NCBI GenBank assembly: GCA_028285525.1
Contig: JANQOZ010000017.1
Coordinates: 44,637-108,636, forward strand
DNA: 64,000 nt
DNA from: Lysobacterales bacterium
GTDB lineage: Bacteria > Pseudomonadota > Gammaproteobacteria > Xanthomonadales > SZUA-38
Reading direction: 5' to 3'
Positions 7,798 through 15,354 of the stretch are shown one piece after another (the first letter of the stretch is position 1; the number at the start of each line of letters is the position of its first letter). A model generated the notes under the pieces. The model did not search any database and was not told the origin of the DNA. It saw only the letters and a list, made by a program, of their open reading frames with translations. The position numbers and the translations under genes are program-made.

Positions 7798-8403
7798 TTG
7801 AGCCCACCGAACTTCGAACGTATCGAGCTCGCTGGCGCCACCCTCCGCTGGTGCCCCGAGGCGGTCGATCCCGCGCTGGCAGATCGATGGCTGACGACGC
7901 TCTCGACCGAAATTTCCTGGCGTAGCGAGACGCTAAAAATGTACGGCCGCGAGGTCGCGGTGCCGAGGCTCATCGCGTGGTACGGCGATCCCGGCGCCGA
8001 CTACCGCTACTCCGGCGTCAACCACGCGCCGGAGCCCTGGAGTCGCACGCTGGGTGAGCTCAGGGACTGGCTCAACGAGTCCTGCGGCCATCACTTCAAC
8101 TCGGTGCTCGCGAACCTCTATCGCACCGGTGGGGACGCGATGGGCTGGCATGCGGACAACGAACCGGAGCTGGGGCCGCAGCCTGTGATCGCGTCGCTCA
8201 GCCTCGGTGCAACCCGGCGGATGCGCTTTCGCCGCGTCGATCGATCGCAGCAGAGCTTTCATCTCGACCTGACCCACGGCAGCCTGCTGGTCATGCAGGG
8301 CGAGACGCAGCAGCATTGGCAGCACGCAATCACCCGAACCAAGCGGGTCGTGGCGCCGAGAATCAACCTGACGTTTCGCCAGATCATCAACGGGTTAGGC
8401 TGA
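7798..8403 (+). CDS. AlkB-family 2-oxoglutarate/Fe(II) dioxygenase
   Basis: 201 residues, the AlkB2/AlkB3 size. The iron site is visible as WHADNE (His and Asp) and the distal HAITRTKR histidine, followed by the 2-oxoglutarate-binding arginine segment RINLTFR. SLSLGATRRMRFRR and NLYRTGGDAMGWHADN are family hallmarks. Such enzymes remove 1-methyladenine and 3-methylcytosine by oxidative demethylation. No in-frame ATG precedes the conserved region; TTG at 7798, with AAGG about 10 bases upstream, is the best start. Stands alone, divergent from the bactofilin-like gene. Confidence 0.85.
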   Translation: MSPPNFERIELAGATLRWCPEAVDPALADRWLTTLSTEISWRSETLKMYGREVAVPRLIAWYGDPGADYRYSGVNHAPEPWSRTLGELRDWLNESCGHHFNSVLANLYRTGGDAMGWHADNEPELGPQPVIASLSLGATRRMRFRRVDRSQQSFHLDLTHGSLLVMQGETQQHWQHAITRTKRVVAPRINLTFRQIINGLG

Positions 8404-8446
8404 TCGACACGCGCTCGAAGCATTGGGGCGCGGTACAATAGCGCCC

Positions 8447-8527
8447 ATGAATACGTTTTTGCGAAAATTTGTCGGCGTGATGCTCCTGCTGTGGACCGTC
8501 GGCTATACGTCCATCCTGGCTCTGTGA
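8447..8527 (+). CDS. 26-residue membrane peptide ahead of the XpaC/TelA pair
   Basis: ATG at 8447 opens a 26-residue frame (starts MNTFLRKFVGVMLLLWTVGY) that is one hydrophobic helix with basic N-terminal residues, ending one base before the ATG of the next gene (TGACATG). The tight spacing and the charge pattern argue for a translated small membrane protein or a coupling leader. No homologue is known to me. Codon evidence is thin because of the length. Confidence 0.45.
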   Translation: MNTFLRKFVGVMLLLWTVGYTSILAL

Positions 8528-8528
8528 C

Positions 8529-9341
8529 ATGAACAAACCGCCCGTTGCCGCGCTGCCGCCCCGTACGCCGCAGGCGCTCATGCTGTTCATCCTGCCCCTG
8601 CCGCTGCTGGCGGTGGTGCTTGCCGCCGTGGTCAGCGGCGACCTGCTGCGCCTGGCGGCCAGCGGGGGGTGCCTCGGGCTGTTTGTGGCGGCCGCCGTGC
8701 TCATGCGCAAGGGCATGATCGAGGAGCTCGCGTTTGCCCAACGGCGGCACGTCGTGAAGGCGCCGACGCCGCTCAAGCTGCTGAGCTCCGTCCTGGTCGG
8801 CGGCGCAACGGCGTTAAGCGCGCTGACCCTGTCTGACAACACCCTCATTGAGGCGGTGGCCTATGGCCTCGGCGCATTGGCCGGTTCAATGCTGCTTTAC
8901 GGGCTGGACCCGCGGCCGTCGCGATCAGCGCAGCTCGACGCCGCCGGTGCCCAGGTGCTCGCATTGGCAGAGCAGAAGATTCTGGCCATCGAGCAGGCCA
9001 ATAGCGAAATCCAGTGTGCGGAGCTGACCCAAAGGCTCGATCGCATCACCGACAAGGCCCGAGGCGTGCTGGACGTGCTGGAAAAACAGCCGGCGCAGCT
9101 CGGGAGCGCCCGCCGGTTCCTCAGCAACTATCTCGAAGGCGCCGAACGGGTGGCGCGAGGCTTTGCCCGAACCCACCCTCAGTCGGGTGACCAGGCGCTG
9201 GAAGAGAAGTTTCGCAGCGTCCTGGAAACCATCGAGGGCGCCTTCGATCAGCAGCGCGAGCGCCTGCTGGAGGACGAGGTCATGGACCTGGACGTGCAGA
9301 TCGAAGTCCTGAAGACGCAAATTGAGCGAGAGGGTGTCTGA
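8529..9341 (+). CDS. XpaC-like membrane protein paired with TelA
   Basis: 270 residues. Two pairs of hydrophobic helices occupy about residues 17-60 and 78-118, ending in LLYGLDPRPSR, a signature I associate with the XpaC (5-bromo-4-chloroindolyl phosphate hydrolysis) family. The remaining 150 residues are a cytoplasmic helical, coiled-coil-like tail (EQKILAIEQANSEIQ to the end). In many bacteria this family is encoded next to TelA, as here, with overlapping frames. The biochemical role is unknown despite the family name; a membrane-stress function is inferred from the partner. Confidence 0.7.
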   Translation: MNKPPVAALPPRTPQALMLFILPLPLLAVVLAAVVSGDLLRLAASGGCLGLFVAAAVLMRKGMIEELAFAQRRHVVKAPTPLKLLSSVLVGGATALSALTLSDNTLIEAVAYGLGALAGSMLLYGLDPRPSRSAQLDAAGAQVLALAEQKILAIEQANSEIQCAELTQRLDRITDKARGVLDVLEKQPAQLGSARRFLSNYLEGAERVARGFARTHPQSGDQALEEKFRSVLETIEGAFDQQRERLLEDEVMDLDVQIEVLKTQIEREGV

Positions 9342-10320
9342 CAGCACCCGGACCCTGAAACCCGGGGAGTCCGGCGCAGCACCGACGCTTGCCGAGGCCG
9401 CGGAAAGCGTGCCGCTGGATCCGCAGACCCGGGACCAGCTCCTGGCGGAGCTCGACCTCAGCGATTCCCAGTCGATTGTCTTTTTCGGCGTGAAGGCCCA
9501 GCGCCTGCTGGGTCGGGTCACCCGGCGCATGATGAAGCTTGCTACCGCCGGCGGGCCGAGCAAGGCCAGCCGGGATCTGGACGACATGCTGGGAATCATC
9601 CGTCAGTTTCAGCCCGATACGGGAGGCGGCTGGCTCGGACGCCTGTTCGGGTCACGCCGTCGACGCCTGCTGCGCGACGTGGCTGCGGTGGTGGGTCGCA
9701 TCGACACCGCGGCAGCGGCGCTTGAGCGTCGCAAAACCGAGCTGCTGACCGAGGTGGTGTCGATGGATCGCCTGCTCGAGCAGTGTCGTGACGCGCTGAC
9801 TCAGGTCGCCCGGTACGAGAAGGCCGGTCGGCACAAGCTGGCCCAGCTCAAGGGCTCGGCTGAGAGCATCAGCGGCTCGCGCCTGGACGAACTGCTCAGC
9901 CGCTGCGAAGACCTGAGCATCAGCCACGTGCTGGCCCAGCAGGCGCTCGCCACGCTGCTGACCGCGCAGCACGCGAGCAAAGGCCTTCTGACCCGCGTCG
10001 GGGCGGTGCTCGATCAAACGCTGCCGGCCTGGCAGCTTCATATGAGTCAGCTGCTGGCGCTGTGGCGGGGTGAACAGATCACCGAGGCCCTGGACGACGT
10101 CAAGGGTCTGCACGGCGAGATGGACCGGATGAGCGAGCAGCTGGCGGCGGCGCGCGACGCGGTCCGAGGTGAGCTGGCCAGCGGGCGTCGGGACGCCGAA
10201 GCGCTGGCTGTCGCCAATCAGGCGCTGGCGGAGGCGGTGAGCGAAAGTGCCGCGCTGGCGCAGTCGGCCAGCGAGGCCGTCAGCCGGGCGGTCAGCGATC
10301 TCGGGGCGGCGGAGAAATGA
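9322..10320 (+). CDS. telA: TelA-family toxic anion resistance protein
   Basis: 332 residues from TTG at 9322; GTG at 9334 (VSDSTRTLKPG) is an equally credible start. The protein is almost entirely helical and cytoplasmic, with family features QSIVFFGVKAQ, ELLTEVVSMDRLLEQCRDAL, KLAQLKGSAESI and a long C-terminal coiled coil. The family was named for tellurite resistance, but most members are linked to envelope or lantibiotic tolerance. It overlaps the XpaC-like gene by up to 20 bases, so the two are surely co-translated. Confidence 0.85.
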   Translation: MSERVSDSTRTLKPGESGAAPTLAEAAESVPLDPQTRDQLLAELDLSDSQSIVFFGVKAQRLLGRVTRRMMKLATAGGPSKASRDLDDMLGIIRQFQPDTGGGWLGRLFGSRRRRLLRDVAAVVGRIDTAAAALERRKTELLTEVVSMDRLLEQCRDALTQVARYEKAGRHKLAQLKGSAESISGSRLDELLSRCEDLSISHVLAQQALATLLTAQHASKGLLTRVGAVLDQTLPAWQLHMSQLLALWRGEQITEALDDVKGLHGEMDRMSEQLAAARDAVRGELASGRRDAEALAVANQALAEAVSESAALAQSASEAVSRAVSDLGAAEK

Positions 10321-10363
10321 TTTGTCGGGGAGGCACATCCGTCACCGACAGCCGCCCCGCGCG

Positions 10364-10987
10364 GTGAGGGTTACGCCGGTCGGCGCCTGGCCCGCAAGCG
10401 CCTGGCTGTTGGTCGCCGTCAACCTGATTCCGATTGCCGGCGTGCTCGCGCTGGACTGGCAGGTGCTCACGGTGCTCGTGCTGTTCTGGCTCGAAAACGT
10501 CATGGTGGGCATCGTGAACCTGATTCGCATGGGGTGGGTGGCGGCACCGCTGTCGGACAAGCTGTTCAACATGGGCTTTTTCTCGCTGCACTACGGCGGG
10601 TTTGCGCTGGGCCACGGCTTTGCGGTGACCCATTTCTTTGGCGATGGCTCCACGCTCGATCTGGAGCCGGCATCGCTGTGGACCTTTGTGCAGGATCAGG
10701 GTTTGGTCCTGGCGGCCGTCGCGATCGGCGTGAGTCATCTGGTCTCGTTTGCGCTCAACGACCTGGGCAGTGAACGGTTCAGATCAGCGACGCTGTCGTC
10801 GGTGATGCAGGAGGTCTACCGACGCGTCATCGTGCTGCACGTGACCATCCTGGTGGGCGGTTTCCTCGTGACGGCCCTGGGCTCACCGCTGTGGGCCCTG
10901 CTGGTCCTGGTGGTGCTGAAAACGGCGCTCGACCTCAACGGGCACCTGGGCCGCCTGGCCCGAGAGCAACCGGTGCCGAATGCCTGA
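10364..10987 (+). CDS. DUF6498-like multi-span membrane protein
   Basis: 207 residues from GTG at 10364, the first start after the TelA stop; the open frame extends further upstream only as a TelA shadow. Five or six transmembrane segments are visible, with the WLENVMVGIVNLIRM motif near residue 40 and LHYGGFALGHGFAVTHFF near 78, which I associate with DUF6498. The last span is WALLVLVVLKTALDLNGHLG. It follows telA by 43 bases and probably belongs to the same operon. Function unknown. No good Shine-Dalgarno is seen, so the start is uncertain by a few residues. Confidence 0.65.
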   Translation: MRVTPVGAWPASAWLLVAVNLIPIAGVLALDWQVLTVLVLFWLENVMVGIVNLIRMGWVAAPLSDKLFNMGFFSLHYGGFALGHGFAVTHFFGDGSTLDLEPASLWTFVQDQGLVLAAVAIGVSHLVSFALNDLGSERFRSATLSSVMQEVYRRVIVLHVTILVGGFLVTALGSPLWALLVLVVLKTALDLNGHLGRLAREQPVPNA

Positions 10988-10992
10988 GCGCC

Positions 10993-12327
10993 TCAGCTCT
11001 CGCTGAATTGTATCGGCTGAACCGCCCGCTGCTCGGTGAGCTGACCCTGCTCGTAGGCGACATAGCCGTTGATCACGGTGGTATCGACCGTCGCCCCGAG
11101 CGTCAGCCCTTCGAAGGGTGACCAGCCGCAGCGGGACAGCACCTGATCGCGGCTCACGGTGCGCCGGTTTTCCATATCCATGATCACGAGATCCGCCCAG
11201 TAGCCTTCGCGCAGAAAGCCGCGATCGATCACCTGGTAACGGCGGGCGATGTTGTGGCTGGTGCGGTCGACGGCCATTTCGAGGGACAACTCGCCGCGCC
11301 GTACCAGTTCTAGCAAGGCACACAGCGCGTCCTGAACCAGCGGCAGACCGGCTGCGGCCCGCGGGTAGGGCACCTCCTTTTCCGCCAGCGTGTGGGGCGC
11401 GTGGTCGGTGGCGATGGCGTCGATGCGTCCTTCGGCGACGGCCTTGATCAGCGCCTGCCGATCCTCGGGTCGCTTAATCGCCGGGTTGCATTTAATGAAG
11501 TTGCCCTTTTCGGGATAGCTGGTCTGATCAAAGAACAGATGATGGACACAGGCCTCGACCGTGATCTGCTTGTCTTCGACCGGCCCCGGCGCAAACAGCT
11601 CGAGCTCGCGGGCGGTGGTCAGATGCAGCACATGCAGCCTCGTGCCGTGGCGTTTGGCCAGCTCGACGGCAAACGAGGAGCTCTTCCAGCACGCCTCCTC
11701 GCTGCGGATTTCAGGATGGGCGGTGATCGGGATGTGGTCGCCGTACTTCTCCTGCGCCGCCGCGTGATTGGCCGCGATCATCGGTGAGTCCTCGCAGTGG
11801 GTGGTGACGATGCCCGGCGCGTGGCGAAAGATGTCGTCGAGCGTTGCCGGATTGTCCACCAGCATGTTGCCCGTCGAGGCGCCCATAAACACCTTGACGC
11901 CGGCCGCCTGCCCGAGCTTCAGGCGCTTGATCTCTTCGATATTGTCGTTGGTTGCGCCCATGTAGAACGCGTAGTTGGCCCAGGCTTTGGCGCTGCCAAG
12001 GGCATACTTTTCCGCGAGGCGCTCCGCGGACGTGGTGGTCGGGTTGGTGTTGGGCATCTCCATAAAGCTGGTGATACCGCCCGCGACCGCGGCCCGAGAC
12101 TCGCTTTCGATGTCGCCCTTGTGGGTCAGGCCCGGTTCACGAAAGTGCACCTGGTCGTCGATCATGCCCGGGAGCACAAGCTTGCCGCCGGCATCAATTT
12201 CCCGGGTTGCCTCGGCGTCGATGCTGCTCGCCAGCTTTTCGATGCGGCCACCTTTGACAAGGACGTCCGATTCCCAGCGTCGGCCTTCGTTAACCAGCGT
12301 GGCGTTACGGATTAGCAGATCATTCAT
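10993..12327 (-). CDS. pyrC: dihydroorotase
   Basis: 444 residues, amidohydrolase fold; forms dihydroorotate from carbamoyl aspartate in pyrimidine synthesis. Start set at [15 protein letters not shown]; the longer frame overlaps yidD. Motifs: [10 protein letters not shown] (the first metal-binding His of the usual HxH is Gln, as I recall for one known dihydroorotase subclass), [19 protein letters not shown], the internal VTTHCED and LHVLHLTT histidines, and IATDHAPHT carrying the catalytic Asp. It sits 8 bases inside the end of yidD and converges tightly (5 bases) on the DUF6498-like gene. Confidence 0.88.
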   Translation of the reverse strand: MNDLLIRNATLVNEGRRWESDVLVKGGRIEKLASSIDAEATREIDAGGKLVLPGMIDDQVHFREPGLTHKGDIESESRAAVAGGITSFMEMPNTNPTTTSAERLAEKYALGSAKAWANYAFYMGATNDNIEEIKRLKLGQAAGVKVFMGASTGNMLVDNPATLDDIFRHAPGIVTTHCEDSPMIAANHAAAQEKYGDHIPITAHPEIRSEEACWKSSSFAVELAKRHGTRLHVLHLTTARELELFAPGPVEDKQITVEACVHHLFFDQTSYPEKGNFIKCNPAIKRPEDRQALIKAVAEGRIDAIATDHAPHTLAEKEVPYPRAAAGLPLVQDALCALLELVRRGELSLEMAVDRTSHNIARRYQVIDRGFLREGYWADLVIMDMENRRTVSRDQVLSRCGWSPFEGLTLGATVDTTVINGYVAYEQGQLTEQRAVQPIQFSES

Positions 12328-12679
12328 GGTCGTCTCGATTGGCAGCGGGTGCGTGATGACAGGCTTTGGGCGTTGGCACCGGGTCCAGCCCACCGCGGCT
12401 TAAGGGATGGCATCGCAGGACACGGCGCAGGCCCAGCAGGAGCCCTCGACCAGCGCCGTGAAGCGCGATTGCCTCGCTGGTGTACTGCGAGCAGCTCGGG
12501 TGAAACCGACAGCGCGGCCCGAGCAGCGGGCTGATAAACCGGCGATAGCCCGCCAGCAGCTTCAGCAGCACGGCTTGCACCGGATTGGTCGATGGTTGCG
12601 GTAGCGTCTGGTCTGGCTGGGGGTCCCGTGACGGTGCCGCGTTTAAATCGCTCACCGGCGGCGGCCGCAGAACGGGCAA
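12320..12679 (-). CDS. yidD: membrane protein insertion efficiency factor YidD
   Basis: 119 residues. The YidD core begins near residue 33: [20 protein letters not shown], then [11 protein letters not shown] and a cysteine-containing [17 protein letters not shown]. The N-terminal 30 residues are a Pro/Asp-rich extension not seen in the 85-residue E. coli protein, so translation may begin at an internal GTG (NPVQAVLLK). YidD assists YidC-dependent membrane insertion. The gene usually lies between rnpA and yidC; here it is detached and coupled to pyrC. Confidence 0.88.
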   Translation of the reverse strand: MPVLRPPPVSDLNAAPSRDPQPDQTLPQPSTNPVQAVLLKLLAGYRRFISPLLGPRCRFHPSCSQYTSEAIALHGAGRGLLLGLRRVLRCHPLSRGGLDPVPTPKACHHAPAANRDDHE

Positions 12680-12687
12680 CTAGGGAG

Positions 12688-12716
12688 TTGCTGAAGCATC
12701 CGACTTACGATATAAC
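12688..12716 (+). promoter_or_regulatory. sigma-70 promoter of dksA
   Basis: TTGCTG (12688-12693), exactly 17 bases, then TATAAC (12711-12716): 4 of 6 and 5 of 6 consensus matches. The start point would be near 12723, leaving a leader of about 93 nt before the dksA ATG. The bases after the -10 are partly GC-rich (ATCGCC). Confidence 0.65.
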
Positions 12717-12815
12717 ATCGCCCCTGATCGCTCAAGGCAGTGCAAAACAAGGGTGTTTTGCCGCCGTTTTTACGCGACGTCATTCTTTGAAATTCAACGG
12801 GTTATACGAGTATTC

Positions 12816-13268
12816 ATGAGTGCTAAGCCAAATGGACTGCCCGAGGGGTACAACCCCAAGGTGAAGCTCCCCAAGAACTACAAACCCACTGCCAAAGAAG
12901 AGTACATGTCCGACCGGCAGCAGGAGTACTTTCGCCAGAAGCTGTTGGTATGGAGACAGGAGCTGATCGACGAGTCGCAGCAGACCATCGACCATCTGCG
13001 TTCCGAGGTGCGAGACGTCGGCGACGAGGCCGAGCGGGCGACTCGAGAGACCGAAAACAGCCTCGAGCTTCGGACCCGCGACCGCTATCGCAAGCTGATC
13101 AGCAAGATCGAGCAGGCGCTGCGCCGGATTGACGACGGCAGCTACGGCTACTGCGAAGAAACCGACGAAGAGATCGGCATTCAGCGTCTGGAGGCTCGGC
13201 CGATCGCCACGCTGAGCCTGGATGCCCAGGAGCGCTGGGAGCTGCGTCAGCGCCAGCTCTCCAAGTAA
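12816..13268 (+). CDS. dksA: RNA polymerase-binding transcription factor DksA, zinc-finger-degenerate type
   Basis: 150 residues; start at MSAKPNGLPEGYNPK, since the upstream in-frame ATG lies in the leader. The coiled-coil domain carries the tip motif DVGDEA (residues 67-72), matching the DxxDxA of active DksA. The globular domain has the expected SYGYCEETDEEIGIQRLEAR, but of the four zinc cysteines only Cys113 remains; the others are Thr116, Ser134 and Ala137. DksA with ppGpp represses rRNA promoters and activates amino-acid promoters during starvation. A tip motif with lost zinc ligands fits the redox- and zinc-independent DksA type known from Xanthomonads and alphaproteobacteria. Confidence 0.92.
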   Translation: MSAKPNGLPEGYNPKVKLPKNYKPTAKEEYMSDRQQEYFRQKLLVWRQELIDESQQTIDHLRSEVRDVGDEAERATRETENSLELRTRDRYRKLISKIEQALRRIDDGSYGYCEETDEEIGIQRLEARPIATLSLDAQERWELRQRQLSK

Positions 13269-13379
13269 CCCGCTGCGGAGTCCATGCCGGGCTCCGCACG
13301 CCGCTTTCGGGCGAGCCGGTTCGGGCCGCCCACCTCAATCCTTCCTTACAGAGATTGCCGCCTGTGGCCGGCGACGCGT

Positions 13380-13823
13380 TCAGCTTGCCGCTGCGGTCAC
13401 CGAATCGGTGGCGTATTGACGAATGGTTTCCAGCATCGAGGCGAGCCCGTTGCTGCGGGTGGGGGACAGGTGAGACTTGAGGCCGATGTCTTCCACAAAC
13501 TTCGGCTGGTGCGCCAGAATCTCGGCCGCCGGCTGGCCTGAATAAACCCGAAGCACGAGCGCGATCAGGCCGCAGACGATGGCTGAATCACTCACCGCAC
13601 GAAACTCGAGTTCGTCGGCATTCCCGTGAGCGGTCAGCCAGACCTGTGACTGGCAGCCGTAGAGCCGGTTTTCGTCGACACGCTGGTCGTCGGGAAAATC
13701 CGGGAGCTTGCGTCCCAGGTCAATAATGTACTGATAACGATCCATCCAGTCGTCGAAGAAGCTGAATTCTTCGACGATCTCTGCCTGGATATCGCTAATG
13801 GGATTCACCGCTCTGCTCTCCAT
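13380..13823 (-). CDS. sufE: SufE-family cysteine desulfuration protein
   Basis: 147 residues, family size about 140. The sulfur-accepting cysteine lies in ENRLYGCQSQVW (Cys57); other hallmarks are FSFFDDWMDRYQYIIDLGRK and LSPTRSNGLASML. SufE takes persulfide sulfur from a cysteine desulfurase (SufS) and hands it to the SufBCD iron-sulfur scaffold. No suf genes are adjacent; instead its start overlaps the end of cysS by 19 bases, giving a small cysteine-centred operon. The 111-base convergent gap toward dksA shows no terminator I can support. Confidence 0.88.
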   Translation of the reverse strand: MESRAVNPISDIQAEIVEEFSFFDDWMDRYQYIIDLGRKLPDFPDDQRVDENRLYGCQSQVWLTAHGNADELEFRAVSDSAIVCGLIALVLRVYSGQPAAEILAHQPKFVEDIGLKSHLSPTRSNGLASMLETIRQYATDSVTAAAS

Positions 13824-15175
13824 GTCGTTCCCTGTGGCCCGTCCTCGATCACGATGCCGGCTGCGGCCAGCTCATCGCGAATGGCGTCGGCGCGGGCAAA
13901 GTCGCGATCAGCGCGGGCCTGCTGACGCTGCGCCAGCAGCGCGTCGATCTGCTCCGCTTCGAGGCTTACGTCACCCTGCTCCAGCCAGCTGTCGGGGCTT
14001 GCGCCAAGCAGGCCCAGCAGCGCGCCGCTCGCCATAATTGTGCCCTTGATCTGCGCCCGATCATCGTCTGATTCAAGCCCGGCTACTTTGCTGACGAGCT
14101 GATTCAGCGCGGCCAGGGCCCGGGGCGTATTGAGGTCGTCCTCGAGCGCGGCCAGTACCTCCGGATCGGGCTCACCGACCGTGGCCGAGACGTCCTCGAG
14201 CGTCTTGAGCACGCGGTACATCTTGTCGAGCCGATCGCGCTGCTGGATCAGCACCTGCTCTGACCAGTCGAGCGGCTGTCGATAGTGGGCTGACAGCAGC
14301 GTCAGGCGCAGCAGCTCGCCGGGATAGTCGTTGAGCAGCTCGTGAACCGTCAGGACGTTGCCCTCCGATTTGGCCATTTTTTCGCGGTGCAGCGTCAGAA
14401 AGCCGTTGTGCATCCAGCAACCCACAAAAGGCGCGCCGTTGGCGCAGCAGCTTTGCGCCATTTCGTTTTCGTGGTGCGGGAACACCAGGTCAACACCGCC
14501 ACCGTGGATATCGATGGTGGTGCCGAGGTGAGCCCGAATCATGGCCGAGCATTCGATATGCCACCCTGGCCGTCCCCGACCCCAGGGACTGTACCAGCCA
14601 GGCTGATCGTCGGTCGAAGGCTTCCACAGCACAAAGTCCGCCGGCGACTGCTTGTAGGGCGCAACTTCGACACGGGCGCCGGCCAGCAGTTCTTTCACCG
14701 AGCGCTTTGACAGGCGGCCGTAGTTCGGATCGCTGGCCACGGAAAACAGCACGTGTCCTTCGGCCTCGTAGGCATGACCGTTGTCTATCAGCGTACTGAC
14801 CATATCGATGATGGCATCGATGTTTTCAGTGGCACGCGGCGTCAGGTCCGGATCCAGGGCGCCGAGGGCGGCCATGTCTTCCGTGTAAACGCGCTCATAT
14901 TTTTCAGTGATGACATCGATTGAGAGATTTTGCGCCTCGGCGGCGTCCATGATCTTGTCGTCAACGTCCGTGAAGTTGCGCGCGTAGATGACCTTCGGAT
15001 AGCGCTGCCTCAGGAGGCGATAAAGCACGTCGAACACGACCACCGGGCGGGCGTTGCCGATATGCGCATAGTTGTAGACGGTGGGCCCGCAGACGTACAT
15101 CGTCACACGCTGTGGATCCACAGGTTCGAAGGGACGTTTTTCCCGGGACAGGGTGTTGTAGAGAACGAGGGCCAT
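13805..15175 (-). CDS. cysS: cysteinyl-tRNA synthetase
   Basis: 456 residues (E. coli 461). Start at MALVLYNTLSREKRPF; the longer frame crosses the intergenic region. Zinc and substrate motifs are present: YVCGPTVYNYAHIGNARP (class I HIGH as HIGN), HIECSAMIRAHLG, DLVFPHHENEMAQS. The KMSKS loop reads KMAKSEGN, a mild variant. C-terminal anticodon-binding helices follow. It charges tRNA-Cys in the cytoplasm. It leads the operon with sufE; the 180-base gap upstream is divergent with the cyclase-ATPase gene. Confidence 0.95.
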   Translation of the reverse strand: MALVLYNTLSREKRPFEPVDPQRVTMYVCGPTVYNYAHIGNARPVVVFDVLYRLLRQRYPKVIYARNFTDVDDKIMDAAEAQNLSIDVITEKYERVYTEDMAALGALDPDLTPRATENIDAIIDMVSTLIDNGHAYEAEGHVLFSVASDPNYGRLSKRSVKELLAGARVEVAPYKQSPADFVLWKPSTDDQPGWYSPWGRGRPGWHIECSAMIRAHLGTTIDIHGGGVDLVFPHHENEMAQSCCANGAPFVGCWMHNGFLTLHREKMAKSEGNVLTVHELLNDYPGELLRLTLLSAHYRQPLDWSEQVLIQQRDRLDKMYRVLKTLEDVSATVGEPDPEVLAALEDDLNTPRALAALNQLVSKVAGLESDDDRAQIKGTIMASGALLGLLGASPDSWLEQGDVSLEAEQIDALLAQRQQARADRDFARADAIRDELAAAGIVIEDGPQGTTWRAER

Positions 15176-15354
15176 GGGATGGAGCAATTCCTGACGATCA
15201 CAAAGGGCGTGATGGTAACCCAGTTGAATGATCGATACCCACCGTTCTGCGCGCTCAATGGGCTGTCCTGGGTTACACTTAGCACCTGTAGAAATAACCA
15301 CTTGCGGTTATTTCCAGCGTTTTCACTCAAATAAGGAAACGATAGAGGTCGACA

